DNA of 60,756 nt from an uncultured Clostridia bacterium (lineage in GTDB: Bacteria > Bacillota > Clostridia > Lachnospirales > CAG-274). The stretch is taken from the NCBI GenBank assembly GCA_910579745.1, contig CAJTVH010000013.1, positions 1-60,756 of the forward strand. The letters are read 5' to 3'. The translations under genes were made by a program, and so were the position numbers. How positions within the stretch are numbered: position 1 is the stretch's first letter; each line of letters opens with the position of its first letter. Under the pieces are notes generated by a model, which had not been told where the DNA came from, did not search any database, and saw only the letters and a program-made list of their open reading frames with translations. Positions 7,816 through 17,037 of this stretch are shown in pieces.

Positions 7816-7872
7816 CAATAACCCGTGCGGCGTCGCTTGACAGAAATTTTTTCGCTGTCACTCAGGTTATTG
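7816..7872. terminator. Nested hairpin between pth and mfd
   Basis: CAATAACC at 7816-7823 pairs with GGTTATTG at 7865-7872, enclosing a second stem TGACAG/CTGTCA (7838-7843 with 7855-7860) around a T-rich loop. It may end pth transcription or be a small repeat. A related CCTGTTTAATA-type sequence occurs at the pth 3' end (about 7717) and near 30944. Confidence 0.35.
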
Positions 7873-7937
7873 GGCGGGTATAATAACGAACTTATGTTTT
7901 ATTTTGGGGTATAAAAATTTTTAAGGAGGCGGCGTAA

Positions 7938-10900
7938 TTGACAGATACATTATTATTACCGCTTTATGAGACGGAAAATTTTAACAAGCTTATTGATTCC
8001 CTTAAAGAAAACCTGTCTCCTGTTTTGGCCACAGGTGTTATTAATTCTCAGAAAGCGCATTTGATACACGGAATTACCGAGAATATTTCCGCTCCGTCTT
8101 TGATAATCGCTGAAAATGAGCTCAGGGCTAAAGAAATTTATGAGGACATTTTATTTTTCAAAAAAGACAACGTTATGCTGTATCCCTCCAAAGACATTAT
8201 TTTTTACAGCGCGGATATAAAGAGCACGGACATAATAAGAAAAAGGTTTGAGATAATAAGCGAGATAATAAACGCCGAGAATAAAGGGAAAAGCGATTTT
8301 ACGGTTGTCTTGTCTGTCGAGGCGCTTTTTGACAAGCTTATTCCAAAAGAGGTTTTTAAAGGGTATATAACGACTCTTCAAGAGGGGATGAGGCTCTCTT
8401 TAGATGATTTTGTGGAAAAGCTTGTTTTTATGGGATATGAGAGATGTGACATTGTTGAGGCCCAGGGGCAGTTTGCCGTGAGGGGCGGAATAATGGATAT
8501 TTTCTCACCTGTTTTTTCGGGAGCTGTCAGAATTGAGTTTTGGGGAGACGAAATTGACACGATAAGAACTCTTGACGAGTTTTCACAGCGTTCTGTTGAG
8601 AAAATTCAGGAGATAACGATTTATCCGGCGAGAGAGCTTATTTATTCAGAGGGAGAACTTTCGGCGGCTCTTATAAAAATTAAAAAGGAGTTTAAAACCG
8701 TTTTATCCTCTTTCGAGAAAAAATCTATGACAGAGGAATATGAGACTTTAAAAGAATATGTAGGAGAGGCGATAGAAAATCTCACGGAGAAAAAAAGTAT
8801 ATCGGGAGCTGATAAATATATCGGTTTCTTTTATGACAAGCCTGTAAGCTTTCTTGAGTATCTTCCGAAAAACACGGTTATTTTTTACAATGAGCCCGGA
8901 AGAATAAGAGAGCGTGCCGAAAGGGCGATGAGCGAGTTTTCGGAAAGCATGAAAGGGAGAATAGAGAAAGGATATATTTTACCGTCAGGATTAAATATGA
9001 TTTTCTCTTTTGATGATATTCTTTTTGAAAGCTCTGAGTTTAAAGAGGTTTTATTGTCGTCTCTTATAAAGAATATTAAGGATTTTAATATTAAAGGGAT
9101 ATATGATTTTCTTATAAAGTCATCGGGAACTTTTAAAAATAATTTTGAGATGCTGATAGACGACCTTAAATTTATGATTTCAAATGATTACCGTATAATT
9201 TTTTTGGCGGGAAACAAGACACGATGTGAGAGAATGGTAAAAGAGCTGAACTCAAGAGACGTAACGGCGTTTTTCTCTGAGGATCCCAAAAGGCTTAATA
9301 TGTCTAAAAATGTTGTGTATGTTTTAAAGGGAAGTTTGAACACTGGTTTTGAGTATGTGAACGAGAAATTTGTAATTATAAGCGATAAAGAGATTTTTGG
9401 AACTGAGAAGAAAAGGAGAAAGCCCAAAAAAAAGAAAACGGGAGTTAAAATTCAGAATTTTTCCGACTTAAAGCAAGGCGATTATGTTGTGCACGACAAT
9501 CATGGAATCGGTATTTTTAAAGGCGTTGAGAAAATAACATCGGACGGGGTCACAAAAGATTATATGAAAATTGGATATGAGGATGGGGGAAATCTTTACG
9601 TCGCGATAAATCAAATGGATATGGTACAGAAATATATAGGCGGGGAAGCCCGTCTTCCTAAGCTCAACAAGTTAGGCGGAAACCAGTGGGCGAAGGCCAA
9701 GGCGAAAGCGAAAAAAGCCGCTTATATACTAGCTCAGGATTTAGTGGATTTATACGCCGAGAGGCAGGCGGCGAAGGGATTTATGTACTCAAAGGACAAT
9801 ATATGGCAGAAAGAGTTTGAGGACTCTTTTCCATTTGTTGAGACGGACGATCAGCTTAACGCCGCCGCGGATGTTAAAGCCGATATGGAAAGCGGAAAGG
9901 TTATGGACAGACTTATCTGCGGTGACGTAGGTTTCGGAAAGACGGAAATCGCTTTGAGGGCGGCGTTTAAAGCCGTTCAGGACTCAAAACAGGTGGCGTA
10001 TTTGGTTCCTACGACTATATTGGCCCAGCAGCATTTTAACACGTTTATAAACCGTATGCGAAATTTTCCCATAAGAGTTGAGATGATGTCGAGATTTAGA
10101 ACCCAAAAACAGCAGAAGGATATTGTGGACGGGCTTAAAAAGGGAAGTATTGATATTGTTGTTGGAACCCACAGAATATTGTCAAAGGATTTGGAATTTA
10201 AGGATTTAGGTCTTGTTATTGTTGATGAGGAGCAGCGTTTTGGCGTAGCCCACAAAGAGAAGATGAAAGCCTTAAAAAAGGACGTGAACGTTTTAACCCT
10301 TACGGCGACTCCAATACCGAGAACTCTTCACATGAGCCTTTCGGGGATAAGGGATATGAGTCTGCTTGAGGACCCTCCCAGCGAGAGGCTTCCTATTCAG
10401 ACATATGTAATGGAGTATAACGACGAATCTGTAAAGGACGCTATACACAGGGAGCTTGTCAGAGGAGGGCAGGTGTATTATCTTTTTAACAGGGTTAAAA
10501 ACATTTCAGAAACTGCCCTTAAAATTCAAAAGCTTGTGCCCGAGGCGAACGTCGCTTTCGCTCACGGGCAGATGAGTGAGAGGGAGCTTGAGACGATTAT
10601 GCTTGAGTTTATGAGCGGCGGAATAGACGTGCTTATATGCACGACTATTATAGAAACAGGGCTTGACATTCCTAATGTGAACACTATTATTATTCAGGAC
10701 GCCGACTGTATGGGGCTTTCTCAGCTTTACCAGCTTAGAGGGCGGGTAGGCAGGTCTAACAGGAGTTCTTTCGCTTATCTTATGTACAGAAAAAATAAAG
10801 TCCTTAAAGAGATTTCGGAAAAGAGACTTCAAACCATAAAGGAGTTTACGGAATTTGGATCAGGTTTTAAAGTAGCTATGAGAGATTTAGAGATAAGAGG

Positions 10901-11459
10901 CGCGGGAAACCTTTTAGGCGCCGAACAGCATGGGCATATGGACGTGGTTGGTTATGATATGTACTGCAAGCTTTTGGACAGCGCTGTTTTAGAGCTTAGA
11001 GGTGAGAAAGCGCCGGAGGAATTTGAGACTCTTATAGATTTAAAAATAAACGCTTATATTCCGCCCTCTTATATTGAGAATGAGGAACGGAAGCTTGAGA
11101 TGTATAAAAAGATTTCCGAGATTTCGAATGAGGAGGATTTACTTGATGTTCAGGACGAGCTTCTGGACAGGTTTGGGGAAATGCCGGGCTGTGTTCAGAA
11201 TCTTCTTGATATCGCCGTATTAAAAAGCGCGGCTCATAAAATCGGTGTAATAAGTATCATCCAAAAACAATCTAATGTTGTTCTGAAGTTTAAACCGGAT
11301 TCTGACGTTGACGTGAACAGACTTCTTGAATCTGTTAAAAACAATAATAAGAAGCTGTTTTTGAGCGGAGGAGGAACGCCCTATCTTACTTATAAAATTA
11401 CGGAGGGCGACAACAAGTTTATTTTAGATATGAAAAGATGTGTTGAGGAGATAGGATAA
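7938..11459 (+). CDS. mfd: Transcription-repair coupling factor, Mfd
   Basis: 1173 residues, full length. Mfd is an ATP-driven translocase that pushes stalled RNA polymerase off damaged DNA and recruits UvrA. The order is as expected: N-terminal UvrB-like module (1-350), a CarD-like RNA-polymerase-interaction domain starting near residue 505 (Q-G-D-Y-V-V-H-D-N-H-G-I-G), then RecG-like helicase motifs with Walker A G-D-V-G-F-G-K-T (about 660), D-E-E-Q-R-F-G (about 762) and the motif VI region Q-L-R-G-R-V-G-R, and a C-terminal UvrA-gating domain. Start is TTG with AAGGAGG 8 bases upstream. CarD, which shares its polymerase-binding fold, is encoded immediately downstream on the opposite strand. 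Confidence 0.98.
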   Translation: MTDTLLLPLYETENFNKLIDSLKENLSPVLATGVINSQKAHLIHGITENISAPSLIIAENELRAKEIYEDILFFKKDNVMLYPSKDIIFYSADIKSTDIIRKRFEIISEIINAENKGKSDFTVVLSVEALFDKLIPKEVFKGYITTLQEGMRLSLDDFVEKLVFMGYERCDIVEAQGQFAVRGGIMDIFSPVFSGAVRIEFWGDEIDTIRTLDEFSQRSVEKIQEITIYPARELIYSEGELSAALIKIKKEFKTVLSSFEKKSMTEEYETLKEYVGEAIENLTEKKSISGADKYIGFFYDKPVSFLEYLPKNTVIFYNEPGRIRERAERAMSEFSESMKGRIEKGYILPSGLNMIFSFDDILFESSEFKEVLLSSLIKNIKDFNIKGIYDFLIKSSGTFKNNFEMLIDDLKFMISNDYRIIFLAGNKTRCERMVKELNSRDVTAFFSEDPKRLNMSKNVVYVLKGSLNTGFEYVNEKFVIISDKEIFGTEKKRRKPKKKKTGVKIQNFSDLKQGDYVVHDNHGIGIFKGVEKITSDGVTKDYMKIGYEDGGNLYVAINQMDMVQKYIGGEARLPKLNKLGGNQWAKAKAKAKKAAYILAQDLVDLYAERQAAKGFMYSKDNIWQKEFEDSFPFVETDDQLNAAADVKADMESGKVMDRLICGDVGFGKTEIALRAAFKAVQDSKQVAYLVPTTILAQQHFNTFINRMRNFPIRVEMMSRFRTQKQQKDIVDGLKKGSIDIVVGTHRILSKDLEFKDLGLVIVDEEQRFGVAHKEKMKALKKDVNVLTLTATPIPRTLHMSLSGIRDMSLLEDPPSERLPIQTYVMEYNDESVKDAIHRELVRGGQVYYLFNRVKNISETALKIQKLVPEANVAFAHGQMSERELETIMLEFMSGGIDVLICTTIIETGLDIPNVNTIIIQDADCMGLSQLYQLRGRVGRSNRSSFAYLMYRKNKVLKEISEKRLQTIKEFTEFGSGFKVAMRDLEIRGAGNLLGAEQHGHMDVVGYDMYCKLLDSAVLELRGEKAPEEFETLIDLKINAYIPPSYIENEERKLEMYKKISEISNEEDLLDVQDELLDRFGEMPGCVQNLLDIAVLKSAAHKIGVISIIQKQSNVVLKFKPDSDVDVNRLLESVKNNNKKLFLSGGGTPYLTYKITEGDNKFILDMKRCVEEIG

Positions 11460-11544
11460 AATATTAGACTTTCTCTAAGGCTTTAAGGAGATTTAATAGA
11501 CTTTTTTAGAAAGAAGTCAATAGATGATTTTTGAGCGTTAATAA

Positions 11545-11567
11545 AAGGCGGATATATTATCCGCCTT
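11545..11567. terminator. Bidirectional terminator between mfd and carD
   Basis: AAGGCGGATA and TATCCGCCTT form a perfect 10-bp stem around a 3-base loop. Both flanks are A/T-rich, suiting termination of the converging mfd and carD transcripts. Confidence 0.65.
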
Positions 11568-11575
11568 AAATATTC

Positions 11576-12049
11576 TTATTGTATAACGGCACGTTCCAAA
11601 ATAGCCTCGGCCTGTTCTCTCTCGACATCGTTTGATAAGATGATTTCGCTTAAAATAATTTGTTTAGCTGTGCCAAGCAATTTTTTCTCAACGCTTGACA
11701 GGCTTTTTTTTCTTTCTCGAAAAATAAGGGTTTTAAAAACCTGAACAACCTTTTCAAGGCTTCCAGTTTTTATTCTCTCGACATTATCTTTGTAACGCTG
11801 ATTCCAGTTATCTGACATTTCTATCGGTTCGACCTCGTTTATAATCCCAAGAACTTCCGAAGAGCTTGAAATTTCTCTAAGACCCAAGGTATCGGCTTTT
11901 TTTACCGAAATAGTGATTTTTAAATTACCTACAGGTATTCGGAGAATATAATACAATTTATTTTCGCCGTCAATAATTTTTTCTTCCATACCTTCGATTA
12001 TGCCCGCGCCGTACATGGGATAAACAATTTTATCGCCTACATTAAACAC
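11576..12049 (-). CDS. CarD/CdnL-family RNA polymerase-binding regulator
   Basis: 157 residues from a GTG start at 12049, chosen because AAAGGAGG lies 8 bases upstream and the protein then begins M-F-N-V-G-D-K-I-V-Y-P-M-Y-G-A-G-I-I, the typical CarD N-terminus. The frame stays open for 26 residues upstream without a ribosome site. The N-terminal Tudor-like domain (1-65) binds the RNA polymerase beta subunit, as in the matching Mfd domain. The helical C-terminal part (70-157) contacts promoter DNA. In other bacteria the family stabilises open complexes, notably at rRNA promoters. It has its own promoter at 12132-12160. Confidence 0.9.
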   Translation of the reverse strand: MFNVGDKIVYPMYGAGIIEGMEEKIIDGENKLYYILRIPVGNLKITISVKKADTLGLREISSSSEVLGIINEVEPIEMSDNWNQRYKDNVERIKTGSLEKVVQVFKTLIFRERKKSLSSVEKKLLGTAKQIILSEIILSNDVEREQAEAILERAVIQ

Positions 12050-12131
12050 ATAAAAACCCTCCTTTACTTTAGATTTACAATAAATTACAGCGGTTACTTT
12101 CCAAAAATGCCGTGTTTTACTATTCATTTAC

Positions 12132-12160
12132 ATTATATCACATTTTTTTTTGGAAATCAA
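12132..12160 (-). promoter_or_regulatory. Sigma-A promoter for carD
   Basis: Read on the minus strand: TTGATT (12160-12155), 17 bases, TATAAT (12137-12132). It lies about 80 bases before the GTG start, which also supports the shorter protein start. Confidence 0.65.
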
Positions 12161-12378
12161 AATTATTATTACAATTATTTTAAAATCAGCGTTTTTATTG
12201 CCAGTAAGGGAAATTTTCTTTATATCTATTATTTACATAATGCACAAAAACAATACCTTATTTTGTAAGCTTTAAACAAAATTATTTTTGGCACTGAGGC
12301 AGTTTGTTCATAAAAAGTAAAAACGTACCGATAAATACATTAAAAATATTACATCTTTGTTACATAGGAAAAAATCCT

Positions 12379-12407
12379 TTGAAGAGATTGCTTTTATGGA
12401 GTATAAT
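12379..12407 (+). promoter_or_regulatory. Promoter and ~190-base leader of the PrsA-like gene
   Basis: TTGAAG at 12379-12384, 17 bases, TATAAT at 12402-12407. The transcript would have a long leader of about 185 bases before the ATG at 12598. Near its end a short AAAGCTT/AAGCTTT hairpin with a T-run (12542-12561) looks like a weak intrinsic terminator, so attenuation is possible. I do not recognise a known riboswitch in the leader. Confidence 0.6.
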
Positions 12408-12597
12408 ATAAACAGTATAACAGGTATTGAACGGAAATGTTATAGTTAAACGCTTATGCTGGTCGCTGATAACGATGTAAAAATAATTTTTAGCAGGGTT
12501 TTAAGTTGTTTGACTGTAATCTCTGGTTATTAAATGGGGCGAAAGCTTAAAAGCTTTTTTATAACAATATTATTTATTATAAACGAGGTATTAAAAA

Positions 12598-13599
12598 ATG
12601 AAAAATAAAATTGTTTTAATAATTATTTTTTCTTTGATTATAATAGGTTTGGCGGCTTTCGCGATTTTTTCCTTAAAGGGTTTTAACGACGGTTATGCCA
12701 TAAAAATAGGAGATGACATAAAGGTAAGCCCAGGAGAATATATGGTCTATCTTTACGAGCAGAAAAAGCATTTTGAGGAAACAGGCGGAGCGGATATTTG
12801 GGAAACAGATATTGACGGGGTTTTAGCTGAGGATTTGGCTAAGCAGAACGCCATAGACACGGTTATCGACGTGAAAGTGGCTACGTGCCAGGCGGATAAA
12901 TTTAATATAGAGCTGTCTGAGGAAGAGTTTGACAACGCTAAAAGTGAGTCGGAAAGATTTTTCGGCGAGTTGGGGTCTGAATGGACGGGTAAATTTGATG
13001 TGACTTATGACGATGTAAAAAAGATAATAGAGGATGGTTTTATAAGAACGAAAGTTTTTGATTATGTTACAGGAGGATATACCATAGATGACAAGGAGTT
13101 TGAGGAATATTTTAAGGAATACTTTAACGAGAACAAAGCGGATTTAGTGGATATGAGAATAAAATATATTTTTAAAGGATTTAACAAGGATAAGAGTAAC
13201 TTTGATAAAGTATATGATGAGATGAGCGAAATACTTTTAAAAGCGAGAGGCGGAGTGGATTTTGATACTCTTATAAAAGAGTATTCGGAGAGAAACGAGC
13301 ATACGGAGGTTGAGATGAAAAAGGGTCTTTTTGAGTCAGCCGTTGACGATGTTGTGTGCGATATGAGTAAAAAAGGGGATATATCTGACATTATAGCTGT
13401 TTCCAACGGTTTTTATATAGTTTACGCGTCGGACGTTAATCCTATTGATATTTCCTCAGTTAAACAAGCGGAAAAGGAAAATTATATAAGAAGAAAAAAA
13501 GATGAGCTTTACCGCCGTCAGGCGGAAAAATGGCTTAATTCATTTACTGTGGAGAAGAATGACGAGGTGTTTTCCTCGGTTAATATAAAAGACATATGA
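12598..13599 (+). CDS. PrsA-like membrane-bound peptidyl-prolyl isomerase (parvulin/SurA type)
   Basis: 333 residues. An N-terminal hydrophobic segment (about 4-26) acts as signal anchor; there is no lipobox cysteine, so unlike Bacillus PrsA it is probably membrane-anchored rather than a lipoprotein. A SurA-N-like helical chaperone region follows (about 40-180), then a rotamase-like region (about 185-300) with D-F-D-T-L-I-K-E-Y-S-E and G-D-I-S-D-I-I, the usual parvulin positions. The family folds proteins emerging from the Sec translocon. The mfd-to-foldase order is common in Clostridia, though carD intervenes here. The rotamase domain is divergent (the conserved parvulin histidine pattern is incomplete), so activity is uncertain. 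Confidence 0.85.
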   Translation: MKNKIVLIIIFSLIIIGLAAFAIFSLKGFNDGYAIKIGDDIKVSPGEYMVYLYEQKKHFEETGGADIWETDIDGVLAEDLAKQNAIDTVIDVKVATCQADKFNIELSEEEFDNAKSESERFFGELGSEWTGKFDVTYDDVKKIIEDGFIRTKVFDYVTGGYTIDDKEFEEYFKEYFNENKADLVDMRIKYIFKGFNKDKSNFDKVYDEMSEILLKARGGVDFDTLIKEYSERNEHTEVEMKKGLFESAVDDVVCDMSKKGDISDIIAVSNGFYIVYASDVNPIDISSVKQAEKENYIRRKKDELYRRQAEKWLNSFTVEKNDEVFSSVNIKDI

Positions 13600-13641
13600 T
13601 ATTTATAATTATAGATTTTGCTGATATTTTCAATTATCGGG

Positions 13642-13686
13642 AAAAAGGCTCTTGTCATAAACAATAACTATGACAAGAGCCTTTTT
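13642..13686. terminator. Bidirectional terminator between the foldase gene and adhE
   Basis: A perfect 17-bp stem (AAAAAGGCTCTTGTCAT with its complement) with an 11-base loop, T-run on the right and A-run on the left. It ends both converging transcription units. Confidence 0.9.
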
Positions 13687-13740
13687 TATACTGAAAAGTA
13701 TTATTTATTTATTCATTTTTTGTTGGTTCGATGTAAACCA

Positions 13741-16350
13741 TTATTCTCCATAGTAAGCTTTTCTATAAAGCTCTTTGAGCTCGGAAACAAGAGGAAGTCT
13801 TGGATTAGCCGTAGTACACTGGTCCTCAAACGCTTTTTCAGAGAGATAGTCGATTCGTCCGTTAAACACGGCCTCATCAATTCCGCATTCTTTTATTGTT
13901 TTTGGAATATTGAGTTTTTCCATAAGCTCTCTAATCGCTTTAACAAGAGATTTAACGCCCTCTTCAGGAGTGTTTGCCGGAAGACCGAGCATTTTTGAGA
14001 TAGCCTGGAATTTTTCAGGGGCGATATAGTGAGTATATTTAGGCCATGACACAAATTTTGTAGGAGTAAGCTGACCGTTGTATTCAACAACCCATGGAAG
14101 CAATATAGCGTTCGCGCGTCCGTGGGAAATGTGGAACTCTCCGCCAAGTTTGTGCGCCAGGGAGTGATTTATTCCTAAGAAAGCGTTTGTAAACGCCATA
14201 CCGGCTATACAAGAAGCGTTGTGCATTTTTTCTCTCGCCACGGCGTCGTTTCCGTCGTTGTAAGCTCTCGGAAGATATTCAAAAACGATTTGGATGGCTT
14301 TTTCCGCCAAAGCGTCTGTATAGTCTGAAGCAAGGATGGAAACATAAGCCTCAATAGCGTGAGTAAGAACATCGAGACCTGTGTCCGCCGTAATAGTCTT
14401 AGGAACGGTCATAACGAAATCAGGGTCGATTATAGCCACATTAGGGGTCAAGGCGTAATCGGCGAGAGGATATTTTATATTTTTCTCCTTGTCAGTAATA
14501 ACGGCGAAGTTTGTAACCTCAGAACCTGTACCTGATGTTGTCGGTATACAAACCATCTTACAGAGTTTACCAAGGTCAGGGATTTTGTAAACACGTTTCC
14601 TTATATCAAGGAATTTCTGAGAAAGAGCGGAGAAGTCAACTTCCGGCTGCTCATAGAAAAGCCACATACCTTTGGCGCAGTCAATAGCGGAACCGCCGCC
14701 CAAAGCCACGATAACATCCGGCTTAAAGTTTTTAAGTACCTGCACGCCTCTCATAACAGTGTCGATGGAAGGGTCGGGCTCAACGTCGCTGAATATCTCA
14801 CAGTGAACATAGTCAGTACGTTTTCTTAAATGATAAAGAATTTTGTCAACATATCCGAATTTAACCATAGATGGGTCAGTAACAATAACCGCTCTTGAAA
14901 TATCCGGCATTTTCTCAAGATACTGAACCGCTCCGAACTCAAAATAAATTTTTTCCGGAATTTTAAACCATTGCATATTCACTCTTCTTTTCGCCACCCT
15001 TTTTTTGTTAATAAGATTTACAGCTGTTACGTTTGATGTGGTTGAGTTATGTCCGTAAGAGCCGCAGCCTAAAGTAAGCGAAGGCATATTTGTGTTGTAA
15101 AGGTCGCCTATAGCTCCGTGAGTCGACGGGGAATTTATAATAATTCTTCCTGTCGTAAGAGTGGCCGCGAATTTGTTTATAACGTCGTCGTCTGTGGAAT
15201 GAATTACGGAAGAATGCCCCATACCGCCTAAAATTACCATTTTCTCGGCGAAATCAATTCCCTCGTCTGCGTCTTTCGCTTTAATAACGGCTAAAACGGG
15301 GGAGAGTTTTTCCTTGCTTAATGGGTGATCATCTCCGACTCCGCTGATTTCGGCGCAAAGCACTTTTGTTTCTTTAGGAATTGTTATTCCAGCCATTTCA
15401 GCGATAACATATGGAGACTGGCCTACTATTTTAGGATTAACGGCTCCGGTATCAGGATTAATGACAACAGGCTCTAATTTAGCCGTTTCCTCAGGAGTCG
15501 TAAAATAACATCCGTTTTTCTTCATAAATTTGATAGCCTCGTCATAAATAGGGGCCTCAATAATAGCCGCCTGTTCAGAGGCGCAAATCATACCGTTGTC
15601 AAAAGATTTTGAAAGCATAAGGTCTGTAAGAGCCCGTTTTAAGTCGGCTGTTTTCTCAATAAAGCAAGGCACGTTTCCAGGTCCTACGCCGAGGGCCGGT
15701 TTTCCTGTGGAATAAGCCGCCTTTACCATTCCGGCTCCGCCTGTCGCTAAAACCATTGATATATTTTTATGATTCATTAAAAGCTGAGTAGCCTCTATAG
15801 ACGGAGACTCAATCCACTGAATACAATATTTAGGAGCTCCGGCAGCTATGGCGGCGTCTCTTACCGCTTTAGCTGCGGCGACGGATGACTTCTGAGCTGA
15901 CGGGTGAAAAGCGAATATAATAGGGTTTCTTGTTTTGGCCGCTATAATTGATTTAAACATAGCCGTACTTGTAGGATTTGTAACTGGAGTAACTCCGGCG
16001 ATAACGCCTACAGGCTCCGCTATTTCCATATAATCCTCTTCGTCGTTTTCAGAGATAACACCTACGGTTTTATCATATTTGATACTGTGGTATACATATT
16101 CCGTAGCGAAAATGTTTTTGGTTATTTTATCCTCGTATATACCTCTTTTTGTTTCCTCAATAGCGAGCTTAGCGAGCTCCATCTGTTTTGAGTGTCCAGC
16201 GAGCGCCATTTGTTTTACAATCTCATCGATTTTTTCCTGGTCGTAGGACATATATTCTTTAAGAGCCTCTCTCGCGTTTTCAACAAGCTGGTCAATCATT
16301 TCGGAAACTTCCTGCTTTACCTCAACAGCGTTTTCTGTGTTTTCTGCCAT
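13741..16350 (-). CDS. adhE: Bifunctional acetaldehyde-CoA/alcohol dehydrogenase, AdhE
   Basis: 869 residues, standard AdhE length. It reduces acetyl-CoA to acetaldehyde, then ethanol, regenerating two NAD+ per acetyl-CoA. The aldehyde dehydrogenase half (1-440) carries the catalytic cysteine in D-N-G-M-I-C-A-S-E-Q (about residue 255). The iron-dependent alcohol dehydrogenase half (about 455-869) has G-G-G-S-A-I-D-C-A-K (NAD binding) and the metal-ligand region ending G-I-N-H-S-L-A-H-K-L-G-G. Long linear AdhE polymers (spirosomes) are known for the family. ATG start with AGGAGG. A Rex-like palindrome lies just upstream at 16377-16394. Confidence 0.98.
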   Translation of the reverse strand: MAENTENAVEVKQEVSEMIDQLVENAREALKEYMSYDQEKIDEIVKQMALAGHSKQMELAKLAIEETKRGIYEDKITKNIFATEYVYHSIKYDKTVGVISENDEEDYMEIAEPVGVIAGVTPVTNPTSTAMFKSIIAAKTRNPIIFAFHPSAQKSSVAAAKAVRDAAIAAGAPKYCIQWIESPSIEATQLLMNHKNISMVLATGGAGMVKAAYSTGKPALGVGPGNVPCFIEKTADLKRALTDLMLSKSFDNGMICASEQAAIIEAPIYDEAIKFMKKNGCYFTTPEETAKLEPVVINPDTGAVNPKIVGQSPYVIAEMAGITIPKETKVLCAEISGVGDDHPLSKEKLSPVLAVIKAKDADEGIDFAEKMVILGGMGHSSVIHSTDDDVINKFAATLTTGRIIINSPSTHGAIGDLYNTNMPSLTLGCGSYGHNSTTSNVTAVNLINKKRVAKRRVNMQWFKIPEKIYFEFGAVQYLEKMPDISRAVIVTDPSMVKFGYVDKILYHLRKRTDYVHCEIFSDVEPDPSIDTVMRGVQVLKNFKPDVIVALGGGSAIDCAKGMWLFYEQPEVDFSALSQKFLDIRKRVYKIPDLGKLCKMVCIPTTSGTGSEVTNFAVITDKEKNIKYPLADYALTPNVAIIDPDFVMTVPKTITADTGLDVLTHAIEAYVSILASDYTDALAEKAIQIVFEYLPRAYNDGNDAVAREKMHNASCIAGMAFTNAFLGINHSLAHKLGGEFHISHGRANAILLPWVVEYNGQLTPTKFVSWPKYTHYIAPEKFQAISKMLGLPANTPEEGVKSLVKAIRELMEKLNIPKTIKECGIDEAVFNGRIDYLSEKAFEDQCTTANPRLPLVSELKELYRKAYYGE

Positions 16351-16376
16351 AGATAAAAACCTCCTGAATTAATAGT

Positions 16377-16394
16377 TTAATAAATTTTTAACAA
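16377..16394. promoter_or_regulatory. Rex-like operator upstream of adhE
   Basis: TTAATAA-ATTT-TTAACAA on the plus strand. On the adhE strand this reads TTGTTAA-AAAT-TTATTAA, against the Rex consensus TTGTTAA-N4-TTAACAA: one half-site perfect, the other with two mismatches. It lies 27 bases before the adhE start. Rex represses adhE-type genes when NADH is low, so the position fits; in AT-rich DNA a chance match is possible. Confidence 0.4.
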
Positions 16395-16857
16395 ATATTT
16401 GCCTAAACAGCTTATTTATTATTCTTTCCAATAATATAAAATATATTTATAAACAATATATATTCTATATATCAGATGATTAAAACACGAATAACCGACA
16501 GTGCCTGATGGCTTGTATGTTATCGTAAAACTCACTTATATAAATATAAAGTGAGTATTCCGCCTAAGGATTTTGACTTCCTTGACAGGTTAAAACAACA
16601 AATTTATAAATACGCTGTTTACGTGTGTGTATTATTTAATTATAAGAAATTCAAGTATTTAAAGGCAATCGTTAAAACTTTATCATTATTTCACCTAAAA
16701 ACACATTTAAATTTAACACGCTTTCTTATAACTTAACTAAAATTATATCACCTTATGTAAATAAATACAAGAATTTTTTGAGAAAAAATTATTCAAAATG
16801 TGTTAAAAAAATATCAATTTTTTTATATAAAATATATAAATTTTTCTCAAATATATT
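16395..16857. other. AT-rich gap upstream of adhE
   Basis: No gene. It contains an 8-bp palindromic hairpin ACTCACTT/AAGTGAGT (about 16530-16556) of unknown role. The small open frame at 16551-16736 has no ribosome site and I do not call it. Confidence 0.4.
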
Positions 16858-16903
16858 TTGCGTATATAACTGATAGATTATGATAGTTTTTAGATACGCC
16901 CTA
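16858..16903 (+). repeat. Solo right end of miniature repeat family A
   Basis: TTTTGCGTATATAACTGATA continuing through TATGATAGTTTTTAGATACGC matches the right ~46 bases of the intact element at 43790-43954, with a few differences. No left end can be found within about 200 bases, so it is a decayed or deleted copy. Confidence 0.6.
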
Positions 16904-16975
16904 ATCTTATAAAAAAAATTGATAGTCTTTGCCAAAAATATAAGCGTTTTTCAAAAGCTAAATGTATAAAAAATA

Positions 16976-17016
16976 AAAAAATAAAAGAAACGGAATTACT
17001 GTTTCTTTTATTTTTT
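16976..17016. terminator. Terminator of the TRAP-binding-protein gene (minus strand)
   Basis: A 16-bp stem (AAAATAAAAGAAAC with GTTTCTTTTATTTT and neighbours) around a 9-base loop. T-runs occur on both strands. It lies 20 bases after the stop codon of the gene at 17038. Confidence 0.7.
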
Positions 17017-17037
17017 TATTTTCAGATACAAGGGAAT

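Noticed and set aside
13618..13998. Plus-strand frame overlapping the adhE 3' end
   Set aside because: It covers the bidirectional terminator and lies opposite strongly coding adhE sequence.
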